This document shows, in pieces, positions 31,220 to 42,169 of a DNA stretch of 64,000 bases. Within the stretch, counting starts at the first letter, position 1; each line of letters opens with the position of its first letter. The translations under genes were made by a program, and so were the position numbers. The stretch covers positions 62,001 through 126,000 of the forward strand of contig JBHEQV010000007.1 in assembly GCA_046530735.1 (NCBI GenBank), written 5' to 3'. The notes beneath the pieces are model-generated. The model had not been told where the DNA came from. It made no database searches and saw only the letters and a program-made list of their open reading frames with translations. This DNA comes from Arsenophonus sp046530735 (GTDB taxonomy: Bacteria; Pseudomonadota; Gammaproteobacteria; Enterobacterales; Enterobacteriaceae).

Positions 31220-32597
31220 CTAAATCACACGTAAAAATTGACGTTTACGCATTTGGTTGCGCAAGTAAGTATCAAAACACATACATATATTACGGATTAA
31301 CAATCGGCCTTTATGGGTAATTTGTAGTTTTTTTATTAACAATCACTAAACTATCTATTATCATAGGTTGTAATAATTGTAAATCTTCAAAAAAAATAAT
31401 CTTTAAAATTAATCTGATAACAATCTTCAATCTGATCATAATCTAAATGAAAAATGCAGATTAAAGTTTTAATGATATTACGTCGCATACAATCATCCTG
31501 TGTCAAGGATAAACCTTTCCATAATGCATGTTGGTAATTTTCAATGGTCTTATAGTAAGCACCTAAATACTTTTGATTTTTCGCATAATGATCACCTAAC
31601 ATGCTAATTGCTGACAACCACCAAGTCCAAGTAGATCACAGTTCTGCTGAGTGGTATAGCCCTGAAAATTACGATGTAAGACCCCCATTACGTTGTGCAA
31701 TAGCCAGTTCGTCATTAGGTTTTAGCAAAATGCTCTATACCAATAAATTGGTAACCATTTTTCGTTAAGGTGAAAATGATTTGCTGCAAAATACCTAGTT
31801 TTTGTTCTTATCTCGGTAAATCTTGCAGCTTTATTTTTCGTTGAGCTGCAAATAAATTAGGTATATCGGCATAGTTAAACACACTTAAAAGATCGGGTGA
31901 AAGTGCTAATACTCGCTCTAAAGTAAAAGCAAAAGTTTCTTTTGTTTGTCTAGGTAAACCATAAATTAAATCAATATTAGTAGAACTAAATCCCATGTCT
32001 TTAGCACGTTGAATCAAAGCGAAAATACCGTATTCATCCTGCTGACGGTTGATTAAATATTGTACTTGTTTATTAAAATCCTACACACCTATGCTAAGGC
32101 GATTAAAACCATTGTACTGCAAGTGATCAATAACATTCAATTCTATTTCTCGCGGATCAATTTCAATTGATATTTCAGCATTGACAGCAAAATGAAAATG
32201 TGATTTTAACATTACCAATAGGTGACTGATCTTGGACTTATTTAAATAAGTCGGTGTTCCACCACCCCAATGCATTTGGGTAACAGTTGTATTGGTAAAT
32301 AATCTTGCTTGTTTTATTATCTCTTTTGCTAAAACCTGTAAATAGCTATCTACTTTATATTTATGGCGAGTCACAAACTTATTGCAGCCACAAAAATAAC
32401 AGAACTTATGACAAAATGGAATGTGTACATAAAGAGACAGGGGGTCTATCAGGATAGCGATTGGAGGCAATAATAAAATCACTATTACTATAATAGTGGT
32501 TAAATTCTAACACAGTAGGATAAGAAGTATACCTGGAGCCAGCATAGTTATATTTTTGAATAAGGGAAAGATCCCAAATAATATTTTTCTCTGACAT
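31220..32597 (-). pseudogene. hemN: hemN, recently broken (oxygen-independent coproporphyrinogen III dehydrogenase)
   Basis: Nearly the full length of HemN is readable, but in at least five pieces. It starts MSEKNIIWDLSLIQKYNYAG, then shifts frame to LSLYVHIPFCHKFCYFCGCN (the radical-SAM CxxxCxxC is intact), a TAG stop after FNRLSIGV at 32081, SSTNIDLIYGLPRQTKETFA, a stop after LQDLPR, SAISMLGDHYAKNQKYLGAY, and finally LLIRNICMCFDTYLR to RKRQFLRVI with the native stop at 31220-31222. Identity to family consensus is still high, so the breakage is much younger than in tat or ace. Loss leaves the oxygen-dependent HemF, if present elsewhere, as the only route. Confidence 0.93.
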
Positions 32598-32929
32598 ATT
32601 TTATCCTTCAATAATAGCTATCTACTATCTTATAGCTAAACTTACATTACTGTATTTATTACTAGAGTATCTTAAGTAATAAAATTATCTTGAGATTATC
32701 TAAATGGTATAATAATCCTATTAAATAAACTATTTAAAATGATTAACGTTGATAATCAAAAATAACTATTGATAAGTTATTATGATTAATCAGTAATAGA
32801 TACTACTAATGTTATTAGGCAATAACACGCAGAATTATTATAAAATCTAATGTATTACGATAAGGTTAAGTTGCACATAATGCTTAGTAAATATATTCTC
32901 ATATTTAAATTAGACGTTGTTTACAACTA
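32598..32929. other. AT-rich stretch, no gene recognised
   Basis: Presumably holds the former hemN promoter and upstream region. Stops in all frames and no repeat partner. Confidence 0.45.
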
Positions 32930-34240
32930 TCATCATCAGGTCAATTCAATTTATCTGGGTCTAGCTTTTTTAAGCAGACGGGAGCAGATTAAATAGCATT
33001 GAAATGGTTGTTTCTCAAAAAATAGTGCTTCGCGCTTCGGCTTCATAGCCTCAACTCTTGCAAAAAGCCGATTTATTCAAATTCATCGCTCTTAATTATG
33101 ACCAGTGCGCTGAAGGGAATGCATAGAATGGCAGACATTCTTCTCGATCTTTCTACAGCTTCTTCATCGTTGTAGGATACTCTGAAAACCTTGCTAATAA
33201 AATATCAAGAGATTTATTAGTGTCATTGCAGCCCTTTTCTATGGAGTGGATCTCTCCTGAAGCTTAAGCTTTAACTCTTGGTTGCATGGACTTTGTGAAG
33301 TGAAGCTACTGTATTAACTATTTTGTGTAGATAATCACTTTAATGCTGCGTATCCGGAAATATTCTTTTGGCGGTCAATGCATTTTTCCAGAAACCAAGA
33401 GATCAGGCTTCTCTAGTAAGCCTGGTAGGCACGATTAAGCAAGCGCTCTTATCGAGATATTAATAAGTTCGGCCCATGTTTGCTTATGACTCTTAATAAC
33501 TATCTTCGACTGCAATGGCTTCTTATGTTCACGTGCAGTGATGTCAATAATAAGCAGTGGGTAAAAAGTGATCATCTTGCCTTATAGAATAGTATATATG
33601 GCATATCAGTACATAAATAAACGTAACGATATTGCTTTAATCATAAAGCTACCATTTAATATTCTCTTAAAACCATTATTGTTTTAATCTTCTGATCATC
33701 TACCGACAGGAGACCATGCGATTTTTCGGAGAAATGACACAATAGTTTCGTAAAATTACTAGTGGAAATGATTCATAGGTATATAACCCATAATAGTAAC
33801 TCTTCATTATTTTTTTACATACTTCAGATAAGGCGGTAGCAATGAGCTGTTGAAAGATATTCCATTGCTGCTGCTATCCCTGACCTTAAGTATTTTAATC
33901 TCAACATCGTCAATATTCCGTCTTGTAGGTACCTATGGAAAATAACTGTTACGGATTACAGGTTGAGACCAATCGACAAGGCAACAATGAGGATATTGTT
34001 GCAGGATGGATTCGAACTCCATCTAAACAGCAATGCCTATCAGCTGCATTTGGCACCATTACAAATGAGTTCATGTAATGAAATGAGGCTAATATTTAAT
34101 TTTTTGGATACCTGTAGGCTAACCTTTTATAGCATATCATCTCTCTGTTATTAAAATAATTCACGAAATTAATCAGGTAGTATACGCCTAGCATCTCTGA
34201 AATCTCATACATCAGAAATGAGAATAGCTAAATTAATATA
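32930..34240 (-). mobile_element. IS256-type element remnant
   Basis: Minus-strand counterpart of the IS256-type copies at 11.2 and 39.1 kb. The stretch at 33020-33080 is the complement of the (S)VF..VRL..AKHYAS block, and 33900-34200 is collinear with the N-terminal end of the copy at 50.5-50.8 kb. The frame is destroyed. A 63-codon frame at 33963-34154 on the other strand is incidental. Confidence 0.65.
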
Positions 34241-34309
34241 TAGCAGAGTATAAACAGTACTTAGATCATGAACATTTCCGAAGCAAGCATACCTCTATAT
34301 CGTTATACC

Positions 34310-35370
34310 ATAGTATGGTATCTTCTTAAATATAAGAAGAAGTATGTTTTTTGAATAATTCAGATTTAACTTTGGAGCAATCTTTCATAGACTGTAATGG
34401 AGTTATACTATTTAATAGTGATTGAGATAATTCCTAATTGTACAGCTAAATATATTGATACAGAGTGATCTAAAGCTCTTAACTAAAATTAAAATGATAG
34501 CTTTGTAACCTATCTTATAGTACGCCGTTAAATTGCTCGACCATACCATTTGTTTAAAGATGTATCAATGCGCTAAATCGGTGTTCTATACTAAGGCTAT
34601 GAACACAAACAATCGAATCCATATTTTCCAATAATTAAATGATTTTACAGACAAAAATAGAGTTTATAAATTCTTTGCCATTCCTTATAAGTATCTATAA
34701 GCACACAATGAATAGCCATTAGATATACTCGGTTATGATCAGACAAGAAGCGTCGAGCATTGTCCGCAGTCTTGGACTTATCAAAGACGGATAAACCCCA
34801 TTGAGTAACGAAATCTATATCCTACGAAAAGATAACTTCGTGGAATTCTATTTGTTACTTACGAAATATATTGTAAATCTACACGACTAGATAAGCAGGC
34901 TTGTAGTTTTCAACTGCTTTATGTTTCGGCTTTCAGAAACTTCTCCCTACCCCTTATTTCACTTAAATTTCTACTCCGTTCCTACATAAACAGCAATCCA
35001 TATCGGGGCGAGATACAAGAGAATTCAGTAATTCGCGTACAGGAGAACCTCCAGACCACTCCTTTCAGTTTCTCTGGAAGGAGAGAAAAAAAGATTTTTA
35101 CATAAAAGAATTACGGCTTATTTAAGCGGGGAGACAACATCATCGGCAAACGATTTGGTAATATAACTGCAATCATCAACATCATCCCATATTACCCTAT
35201 AAAACGGTAAGTTCGGATATGCTATAATGCTTAGGCAAAAGTAGATTCATCTCTCTTGCTAGTCTTAAAAGCAGCACTTAATTTTTGGTGTTATAATCAT
35301 CTGACTTTATGGAGTTTCATGATCATGATATTTTACCCTAAACTATATCTCAGTAGCTCATATAGCCCTG
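34310..35370 (-). mobile_element. IS481-type element remnant, near full length
   Basis: Collinear with 27.18-28.18 kb throughout, including the TTTGAATAATTCAG 3' segment and the 5' end. The segment at 35160-35220 shows the uninterrupted site into which an IS1595-type element inserted in the copy at 1.6-3.2 kb. Many stops. Confidence 0.66.
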
Positions 35371-35547
35371 AATAAAACTATACGATGAGAGCAATAATTC
35401 GGGATAAAATTTCTACATAATAATTTTAATCTTCGTTAAGAAGATAATTTCTAGTTATTAACTATATAAATATATTTTTCATTCAGTGAATAAATCAATC
35501 TCTTTGAAAATATCAATTAACAACTTCATACTTTTTATTTAAAATAA

Positions 35548-36918
35548 TTAACGTCCATGAAGCGGTAACCATAATTGCAATCTTAATCCTCCTAATGAGC
35601 TATCAGAAGCTTTTACCCATCCTTTATGATGAAAAACTGCAGTTTCGGCAATAGCTAGCCCTAGACCTGTGCCACCAGATTGTCTATCTCTCGCTTCATC
35701 AGTTCGATAAAATGGACGAAATATTTTTTCTCTATCTTCCTTTGATACTCCTGGGCCATCATCATCTACCGTTATTAAAATACCTTGATTTTCTTCTTTA
35801 AATGCAACTTCAATACGATTATGGGAATAACGTAAAGCATTTCTAACAATATTTTCTAGTGCGCTACCTAATGCAGGAGGGTTACAATAAATTGCCCAAG
35901 CACCAGGAGAAGCCATAACATTCAGTGTTTTATTTATCTGTTCAGCTTCAAAAGTAGCATTATCTAAAATATCATTCCAAAGATCAGTAACTTTAATATT
36001 TTGTCTTAATATTTCATTCTTATGTTGGCTATGAGCCAATACTAACAAATCATTAATCATACCATCAAGACGCAATGTTTCAGTTTCAATCCGTTCTAAT
36101 TCTTTACTCTCCCCATGTCGACGGCGTAATAATGCTGTTGCTAATTGCAGACGTGTTAACGGAGTGCGTAATTCATGGGAAATATCAGAAATCATCCGTT
36201 GTTGCGCGCTAACCATTCCTTCTAACGCACTAATCATCTGATTAAAACTATTTCCTACAGCTAAAAACTCTTGAGGTCCAGATTCCAGTTCAGGGTGTTG
36301 ACGTAAATTACCATTAGCAACATCATCTGCTGCCATTTTTAATTTTCTAGCAGGTTTTGCTAAGCTCCATGCTAACCATAACAACAAAGGAGCACTAATT
36401 AACATCGTTGCAATTAACAACAAAAAAGGTCTATCAAAAAGTAAACTAATAAAATTAGACTGCAGACTATTGACTGGACGAACTAAATAAAGTTGATAAT
36501 GATCTTCCCCATCACGTATTAAAAATGGCCCTAATATCTCGATACGGCCATATTTTTTCTTTTTTGGATGATCTGTATTATCTGATTGCCCAATAAAATT
36601 ACGAATTACCTGCATTTCATTAGGCATAACTCCAATAACTCGCCCTTCACTGGTTACCATGATAAGATGCTGATCTGGAGGGGTCCACTTTTGAATAGCA
36701 TTAGAAAGACGGCGCCACCACATAAGATCATTAATTGGATCGCCAGCTAACTCAGCTTCTATATGCTGCTCTAACATAATACCTTGACGGTATTCGTTCT
36801 CTAACAGAGGTGTAATTTGCCTTGAATCAAGTTTAGGTACCATCAACACCAACATTAATACTAAAGCCAGCGTAAACCAAAAAATAGCAAATATCCTAGC
36901 TGTCAAACTATTTATCAT
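35548..36918 (-). CDS. cpxA: Envelope-stress sensor histidine kinase CpxA
   Basis: 456 aa (E. coli 457). CpxA is the inner-membrane sensor of the Cpx two-component system and responds to misfolded envelope proteins, adhesion and membrane stress. Order: a first membrane helix (residues about 7-28), a periplasmic sensor domain, a second helix near 165-185, a HAMP linker, the H-box ISHELRTPLTRLQLA with the phospho-accepting His248 (same number as E. coli), then ATPase boxes: N-box ENIVRNALRYS, G1 DDDGPGV, F-box REKIFRPFYR and G2 GGTGLGLAIAE. All catalytic motifs are intact. The start overlaps the cpxR stop by 4 bp (ATGA), so the two are translationally coupled. A complete stress-sensing kinase in so degraded a genome is notable. 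Confidence 0.97.
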   Translation of the reverse strand: MINSLTARIFAIFWFTLALVLMLVLMVPKLDSRQITPLLENEYRQGIMLEQHIEAELAGDPINDLMWWRRLSNAIQKWTPPDQHLIMVTSEGRVIGVMPNEMQVIRNFIGQSDNTDHPKKKKYGRIEILGPFLIRDGEDHYQLYLVRPVNSLQSNFISLLFDRPFLLLIATMLISAPLLLWLAWSLAKPARKLKMAADDVANGNLRQHPELESGPQEFLAVGNSFNQMISALEGMVSAQQRMISDISHELRTPLTRLQLATALLRRRHGESKELERIETETLRLDGMINDLLVLAHSQHKNEILRQNIKVTDLWNDILDNATFEAEQINKTLNVMASPGAWAIYCNPPALGSALENIVRNALRYSHNRIEVAFKEENQGILITVDDDGPGVSKEDREKIFRPFYRTDEARDRQSGGTGLGLAIAETAVFHHKGWVKASDSSLGGLRLQLWLPLHGR

Positions 36919-37610
36919 GTTGCTGAAACCATCAAATATCCTCTTCCACGTAGAGTCTTAAACCAAGGCAATCCATCTGTCCGTTCAGGTAATTTACGAC
37001 GTAAATTTGAGATATGCATATCAATAGCACGATCGAACGGTGTTAAACGTTTTCCTAAAACCTCTTCGCTAAGATGTTCACGAGAAACAACCTGACCAAG
37101 ATGTTGTGCTAATAAATAAAGTAAAGTAAATTCTGTTCCAGTAAGATCGAGAACCTTGCCATTAAAACTTGCCTCTTGTCGTCCTGAATTTAACTGTAAG
37201 CCATCTATCTGACAAATTGACAAATTAAGATTATCCTGACTTTGCTCACTCCAGCTTGAACGTCTTAGTAAAGCTCGTATACGTGCAACTAATTCACGAT
37301 CATTAAATGGCTTAGGTAAATAATCATCTGCTCCTAATTCTAAACCAAGAACGCGATCAAAATCGCTACCACGAGCGGTTAACATAATCACCGGAATTTG
37401 ATATTGTCGGCGTATTTCTTTTAATGTATCAATACCATTTTTCTGGGGCATCATAATATCAAGTAATAATAGATCGATTGTTGAATCAAGAAGAATTAAT
37501 GCTTGTTCACCATCATAGGCGATGATCACACTAAATCCCTCCATTTCAAGTAATTCTTTTAACAGCGAAGTCAGTTCGCGGTCATCATCAACAAGTAAGA
37601 TTTTATGCAT
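36915..37610 (-). CDS. cpxR: Envelope-stress response regulator CpxR
   Basis: 231 aa (E. coli 232). An OmpR-type regulator with an N-terminal receiver domain: the acidic pocket VDDD at residues 7-10, phospho-acceptor Asp51 in LLLLDIMMPQKNG, Thr in VIMLTARG and Lys in DYLPKPF. The C-terminal winged helix includes LTGTEFTLLYLLAQH, AIDMHISNLRRKLP and the final TLRGRGYLMV. It activates genes with GTAAA-N5-GTAAA boxes; one lies just upstream (37665-37679) and probably drives cpxRA autoregulation and cpxP. Divergent from cpxP and overlapping cpxA by 4 bp. Confidence 0.97.
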   Translation of the reverse strand: MHKILLVDDDRELTSLLKELLEMEGFSVIIAYDGEQALILLDSTIDLLLLDIMMPQKNGIDTLKEIRRQYQIPVIMLTARGSDFDRVLGLELGADDYLPKPFNDRELVARIRALLRRSSWSEQSQDNLNLSICQIDGLQLNSGRQEASFNGKVLDLTGTEFTLLYLLAQHLGQVVSREHLSEEVLGKRLTPFDRAIDMHISNLRRKLPERTDGLPWFKTLRGRGYLMVSAT

Positions 37611-37664
37611 CAGTCATATCCTCCAGGAGCCAAAATACGACAAGAATTGCTGCGATGCCATGAC

Positions 37665-37679
37665 TTTACATTCTTTTAC
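37665..37679 (-). promoter_or_regulatory. CpxR-binding box between cpxR and cpxP
   Basis: On the minus strand the sequence reads GTAAA-AGAAT-GTAAA, a perfect match to the CpxR consensus GTAAA-N5-GTAAA. It lies 55 bp upstream of cpxR and about 90 bp upstream of cpxP, the location of the E. coli control site for both transcripts. Confidence 0.82.
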
Positions 37680-37767
37680 ACGCTCTGACGCTAATTTTCA
37701 ACTATACAGATATAGTTATTATAATATTAATATTCTATCCAATAGAGAGGGTGGGAGTAAATTATTG

Positions 37768-38280
37768 ATGGATCACTGGGCAATGATAACTTTTACATCA
37801 TCGCTATTTATTTCTGTATCAACAGCAGCTTTAGCCGAAGCGACAAATGTTAATATAGTAACATTACAATCCGTCGAAAAAACACAGACTGCTAAATATG
37901 ATAGTCATATTTCTAATCATAATATAATAAGAAATATGCTATGTAATCCCTATGATATTTTTTTACCTTTAATAAAAGGTATTACCTTAAACGAAATACA
38001 ACGTCAACAAATGCGTGACCTGATGGCTTCACAACGGCAACAAATTTTTAAAAATAAAGTTTTGCAACCAGAACGTGAAATTTTGCATAATTTGATGACA
38101 GCAGATATTTTTGATGTTTCCGCTTTTCGCGCAACAGCTGAAAAGCTAACACAAGACATTATTGAACAACAAATTGAGATGGCACGAATATATAACCAAT
38201 TTTATAAATTATTAACACACGAGCAAAAAATGATACTAGAGAAACAACATCAAAAACAATTATCGCAAGCGCGATATTAA
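37768..38280 (+). CDS. cpxP: Periplasmic Cpx inhibitor/adaptor CpxP
   Basis: 170 aa from the ATG at 37768, with GGGAG 10 nt upstream; E. coli CpxP has 166. CpxP is a small periplasmic protein that binds CpxA and keeps it off, and delivers misfolded proteins to DegP. The N-terminus is a hydrophobic segment ending in an ALA-type cleavage site (MITFTSSLFISVSTAALA|EA), though its n-region lacks the usual Lys or Arg. Family signatures: ITLNEIQRQQMRDLMASQRQ, FDVSAFRATAEKLTQDIIEQ and the second LTxxQ motif LLTHEQKMILEKQH. It is divergent from cpxRA with the CpxR box between, the standard arrangement. The frame is open further upstream, but no better start was seen. Confidence 0.92.
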   Translation: MDHWAMITFTSSLFISVSTAALAEATNVNIVTLQSVEKTQTAKYDSHISNHNIIRNMLCNPYDIFLPLIKGITLNEIQRQQMRDLMASQRQQIFKNKVLQPEREILHNLMTADIFDVSAFRATAEKLTQDIIEQQIEMARIYNQFYKLLTHEQKMILEKQHQKQLSQARY

Positions 38281-38309
38281 GTATTTCATAACAAATCTAG
38301 TTCTTTGAT

Positions 38310-39084
38310 TATGGACTATTATATAGATCCTCATTGAAAGGCATATTCATAGAATGAATGGCTACTGACTGATCTCATTGAGATCAAATCCTCATAATTA
38401 AAAGTATCAATCATTAAGGTAACTATAATATCTAAAATAGAGTTGTTCTTCAGGAAAGAAAAGAACTTCCTCTACTTTAGTAAGTGTTATGATATCTTCA
38501 AACTTACTGTCAGTAATGAGTATAGCCATATTTTCTATCGTTTACCAATGATGCTCTCGTCTGTTCAAAAAAGTCCTAGTTTTTCTGTAAAAACGTTTCT
38601 CCCTCTTGAAAATCTGCTAGTAGTTTGCATATGAATTCTTGAACCCTGTTATATCTTTATCTGGTATGAATAGCTATTTACGCAGACTAGGAGCGAAGAT
38701 TTTGTATAAAATGAAGTAGGAAGACAATTTCTATAAAGTCGAAATCGAAGAATAAATCGTTTAAAAGCTATGAGCCTAGGGTTCTATACCTGCACTTAAA
38801 TGTAAGATATCTTCCACAAATACTAAACGGAGTTTCATGACATTATCTTTCATAGATATAGTATAGATCGTGCCACTCAATGGGTTTTTATCCATCCTTA
38901 AAAAAGGTTCAATGGGGGAGGCCACTCTAGCTAATGTTTGACGCTTCTTACGTGATTTTTAACCTGAGAGGCATATCCACAGGTATCCATCAGGTACTTA
39001 CAAATAATATAGAGAATTTATAGATCAACTTTTTAGTTCGTAAAAACTTTCAGTCATTGGAAAAAAGTTATGCTTATTTCTGGT
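38310..39084 (+). mobile_element. IS481-type remnant, 3' end cut by an IS256-type element
   Basis: 38440-38640 is the complement of the 5' half of the minus-strand IS481-type copies. Near 38755-38830 the frame reads KSFKSYEP.VLYLHLNVRYL, the YEPGYLHVDVKYL motif of IS481 transposases. The 3' third is missing and IS256-type sequence begins at about 39085. Confidence 0.62.
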
Positions 39085-40440
39085 GATATGATGTTTTGGA
39101 AATGCTTGGCGGGTATCTTGCTAATTAATTTTTAAATGATTTCAACATCAGAGAGATGATATGGAATGAAAAATCTACCCTACAAGTAATTCGCAAAATT
39201 AGATATTATCTCTTGGGGGACCCACCTTGCATGAGCTCATCTGTAATTCTACTAGGGAACTGATAGCACCGGTTTTGAAATGGAGTTCGAAACAATACTT
39301 CTCAATATGCTCAACCCGTCACCTTGTCGATGGGCAGCATCCCCATCCCATATGTGCCCATCGCTCGTAATGGTTATGTGCTACAGCAAGCCATACAGAC
39401 TGCTATTTTGGAATCTTTAAAGATTAAAGTGCTAAGATCAGTAGATCACAACGGCAATGGAGTATACTTCAACAACTCATTGTTACCCCCTTATCTGAAG
39501 CGTGAAAAAAACGTTGAAGAGTTCTTATCATAGATTGTACCTGCAAAGAAGGAGAGATTATTAATCGATTATTTTCATAAAGCTTTTTGGCGATTCTCTG
39601 TAAAAAGTATATGAGGTGTATCCTACCGGAAATCATCAGAAAATTGAAGCAATGATGCTTTGAATGAGGATAGGCAATGATAGCTGTGTGATTTTAAGCG
39701 ATATGCATTACATTTATTTCTGAATCGATGACGGTATAATGCTATTCTGTCAGGTAAGATTAATCACCATGGCCTACTAGTAAAATCAGCGGCGTTTCGC
39801 ATGGATGCAGCTCATTACGCTTGAAGATATCTATCAATAGTCAAAATCGAACTTATCTGAACTTTTCAATGATTGAAGAGCACGTTACTTAACCGTATCT
39901 CTATACTTACTACAGAAGATGGTGCTCTTTGTTTTTGCAATGCAATGATAAAGATATTCTTAGATATGTGGAACCAACGCTGTTGGGTATACAAAATAGC
40001 TCATATTCTCCTTTTATTACTCAGAGGCAATGCAGCACTAAAAAGTTAATGGTATAAGGTTATAGAGATTTGGATAACAGAGAGCCATGATATCTCTAAT
40101 AAAACCCTTGATGTTTTGTTGGAAAAGTTTTTAACGAGTATTCTGCAGTGATGAAAAATCTAGAGAAAAATTAAGAAGAATAGCTAGAACATCCACTATG
40201 GCTTCCTGTCAGCGCACTGCTAGATGTCAATAAGAATGAGTAATCCAATTAAAATTGACTTTTTTTTGCGACAGTGAGCCTATGAAACGAATGCATGAAT
40301 CACTGTAGTTCGAAAAACAACCCTTTTAATGCTATCCAAGCTGATCTCGTCTACTAAGAAAACTTAAAATCACAGCTAATAAAATTTAAGCAGCTGAACC
40401 CTAGTACTAAATAACGTTTAATTTAAGGATTAAAAACAAA
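39085..40440 (+). mobile_element. IS256-type element remnant
   Basis: The frame at 39324-39533 reads IKVLRSVDHNGNGVYFNNSL, then LPPYLKREKNVEEFL, the best-preserved stretch of the IS256-type transposase (IKVPKVRDRSGNG.FNS.LLPPYLKRTKSVEE). The remainder is collinear with 11.24-12.6 kb, with stops. It interrupts an IS481-type remnant. Confidence 0.7.
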
Positions 40441-40544
40441 ATTCACAAAGCATCAGAATATAACATAACCTGATGCACCATACGCCAAACTTGCTAGTAA
40501 CTTCCAAGCTAGATAATTTAGTAAACAAAGATCTTACAGCATGG

Positions 40545-41487
40545 AATCTGTTTAAATATCCTTTTAATTGGCTGACATAACTGTTTACGTTTTCAACATG
40601 AAATTCCTTATCAACAACTCTTTAATTACTTAGCCTTATTTAAGCAATGATGACTAATTTTATTCTTGCTGGCAAAGGTTTTATACTATTTTGCTCAATC
40701 CGGTCAAAAGATGTGTTCTTTTCGATAATTTGTTCAAGAAACAGGTAATACACTCTTACATTACACTCTTCAAGAATCTCATCGCTTACATGGCCCTATT
40801 TTAAAGGCTTGGGGGTAAATACGTTACTTTGTGATCCTCATCTAATCTTTAGGGATTAAGAGAGAGTTTTGCTCTTTTCTTTCACTCTTCTTCTTTCCTC
40901 GTTTTTTATTTTTCTTATGTAGAATATAACGCTTTCCATTTCAAGGATTTATGAAAAAATTTTTCCTCGACTTCAACAGTAACCACTTAGTATATTTATA
41001 TTGTCTGCTACCGCTGAAGTAAAGGAGCAATGACGAAATCTAAACGCTGTTTTAAAATTAATGCCTTCTTGTTTTGCTGATTCTCATCATATCAAGATTT
41101 TTAACATACATCACAGATAGCTAAACTATCTATCCTTGTAATATAGAATATCGGAAAGGACTTCTAGTAAGATTATAAAATATTTTCCTGCAATCGAGGA
41201 TTTCGTAACGATATTACTGTATAGTTCTAATAAATGTTTCCAGCGAATAAGATGTTCAATGTAATAACATTGACAGAATAAAGTGGAATAAATTGCTTCA
41301 ATAGATGAATTAATGTTATATGATAAATTGTCGCCGAGCTAACTAATGAGATGCAGCTTATGTTAGTAGAGAGTGATAAAATAGTCTCTTTGATCTGTAT
41401 GACTGTTTGCTTTTTCATATTAACTTCTATAGCAAAATTCTTCATGCAGTATAAAGAATTTCTATCAACAATCTTTGGCAACATAGT
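40545..41487 (-). mobile_element. IS1595-type element remnant
   Basis: Collinear with 13.43-14.38 and 26.15-27.17 kb. The right end CAATCTTTGGCAACATAGTC (41469-41488) is the terminal inverted repeat; the left repeat is eroded or lost. It ends just before the zur remnant. Incidental short frames on both strands (41227-41484 and 41351-41584) overlap it and are not genes. Confidence 0.68.
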
Positions 41488-41525
41488 CTATTATTATTAT
41501 AATAATCTTCACATTAGAATAATTA

Positions 41526-41990
41526 ATGACAAAGGAAGACCAGAAAATACTGTTCCAAGCAAAGAAAATATTCTAAACGCGTAATCTACGTTTAATACCA
41601 GAAAAGAATAAGTATTACGCCTAGTATCATCCCAACCTAATACTACTAGTGCTTATTATTTACTTAATCTACTTAGAATTTTTGAACCTCAATCTAAACC
41701 ACCGACTATTTATCGTACCTTGGAATTTCTTTTAAAAGAAGTATCTATTCAGAAGATAGAATTAACAAATAGCTATATTATTTATTGATAATTTTTAATA
41801 TCTCAAATATACTTCAATTATTCTAATCTAGAATAGTTGCGGAATTTTTCCGAAAGCAATAACAAAATAGTAGAAATTATTATTTTAAACTTAGCTAAAC
41901 AAACTGATTTCTAGTTGTTACACACTGTTGCTGAAAGCCATGGGATATGTTTAGCTTTCTACAAAATTAAAAAAAGAGTGTTAAAGCTAA
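41526..41990 (+). pseudogene. zur: zur remnant (zinc uptake regulator)
   Basis: Plus-strand fragments in order: LTKEDQKILFQAKKIF and RNLRLIPE (Zur LAQAEKICAQRNVRLTPQ), YLLNLLRIFEPQSKPPTIYR then TLEFLLKE (Zur YDLLDLLREAEPQAKPPTVYRALDFLLEQ), IELTNSYII, and after lesions VVTHCC.KPWDMF (Zur NVIEAHGLC). The metal ligand region is disrupted by stops. Position and orientation relative to lexA, dgkA and plsB match E. coli. Confidence 0.82.
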
Positions 41991-42169
41991 GCTTTATTTG
42001 AGTTAAATAGAAATATAAAAGCTGACAGGGGCATTTAATCGGCCTTTATTAAAAAATAATTAAAATTTAAAATAATTCACTTAACACTTATTAGTTAAAA
42101 ATCAAACAAGCTAGAAAACAGTATTATACTCAGTAAAGCAAACTGAAATTTATTTAAAAAGTAATTAGA

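Noticed and set aside
34003..34025. T-arm-like GATTCGAACTCC suggesting a tRNA
   Set aside because: It lies inside an IS256-type copy at a position homologous to other copies and no acceptor or anticodon arm can be folded around it.
37522..37767. Open frame extending cpxP upstream into cpxR
   Set aside because: It would cover the regulatory region and the CpxR box and place the signal peptide internally.
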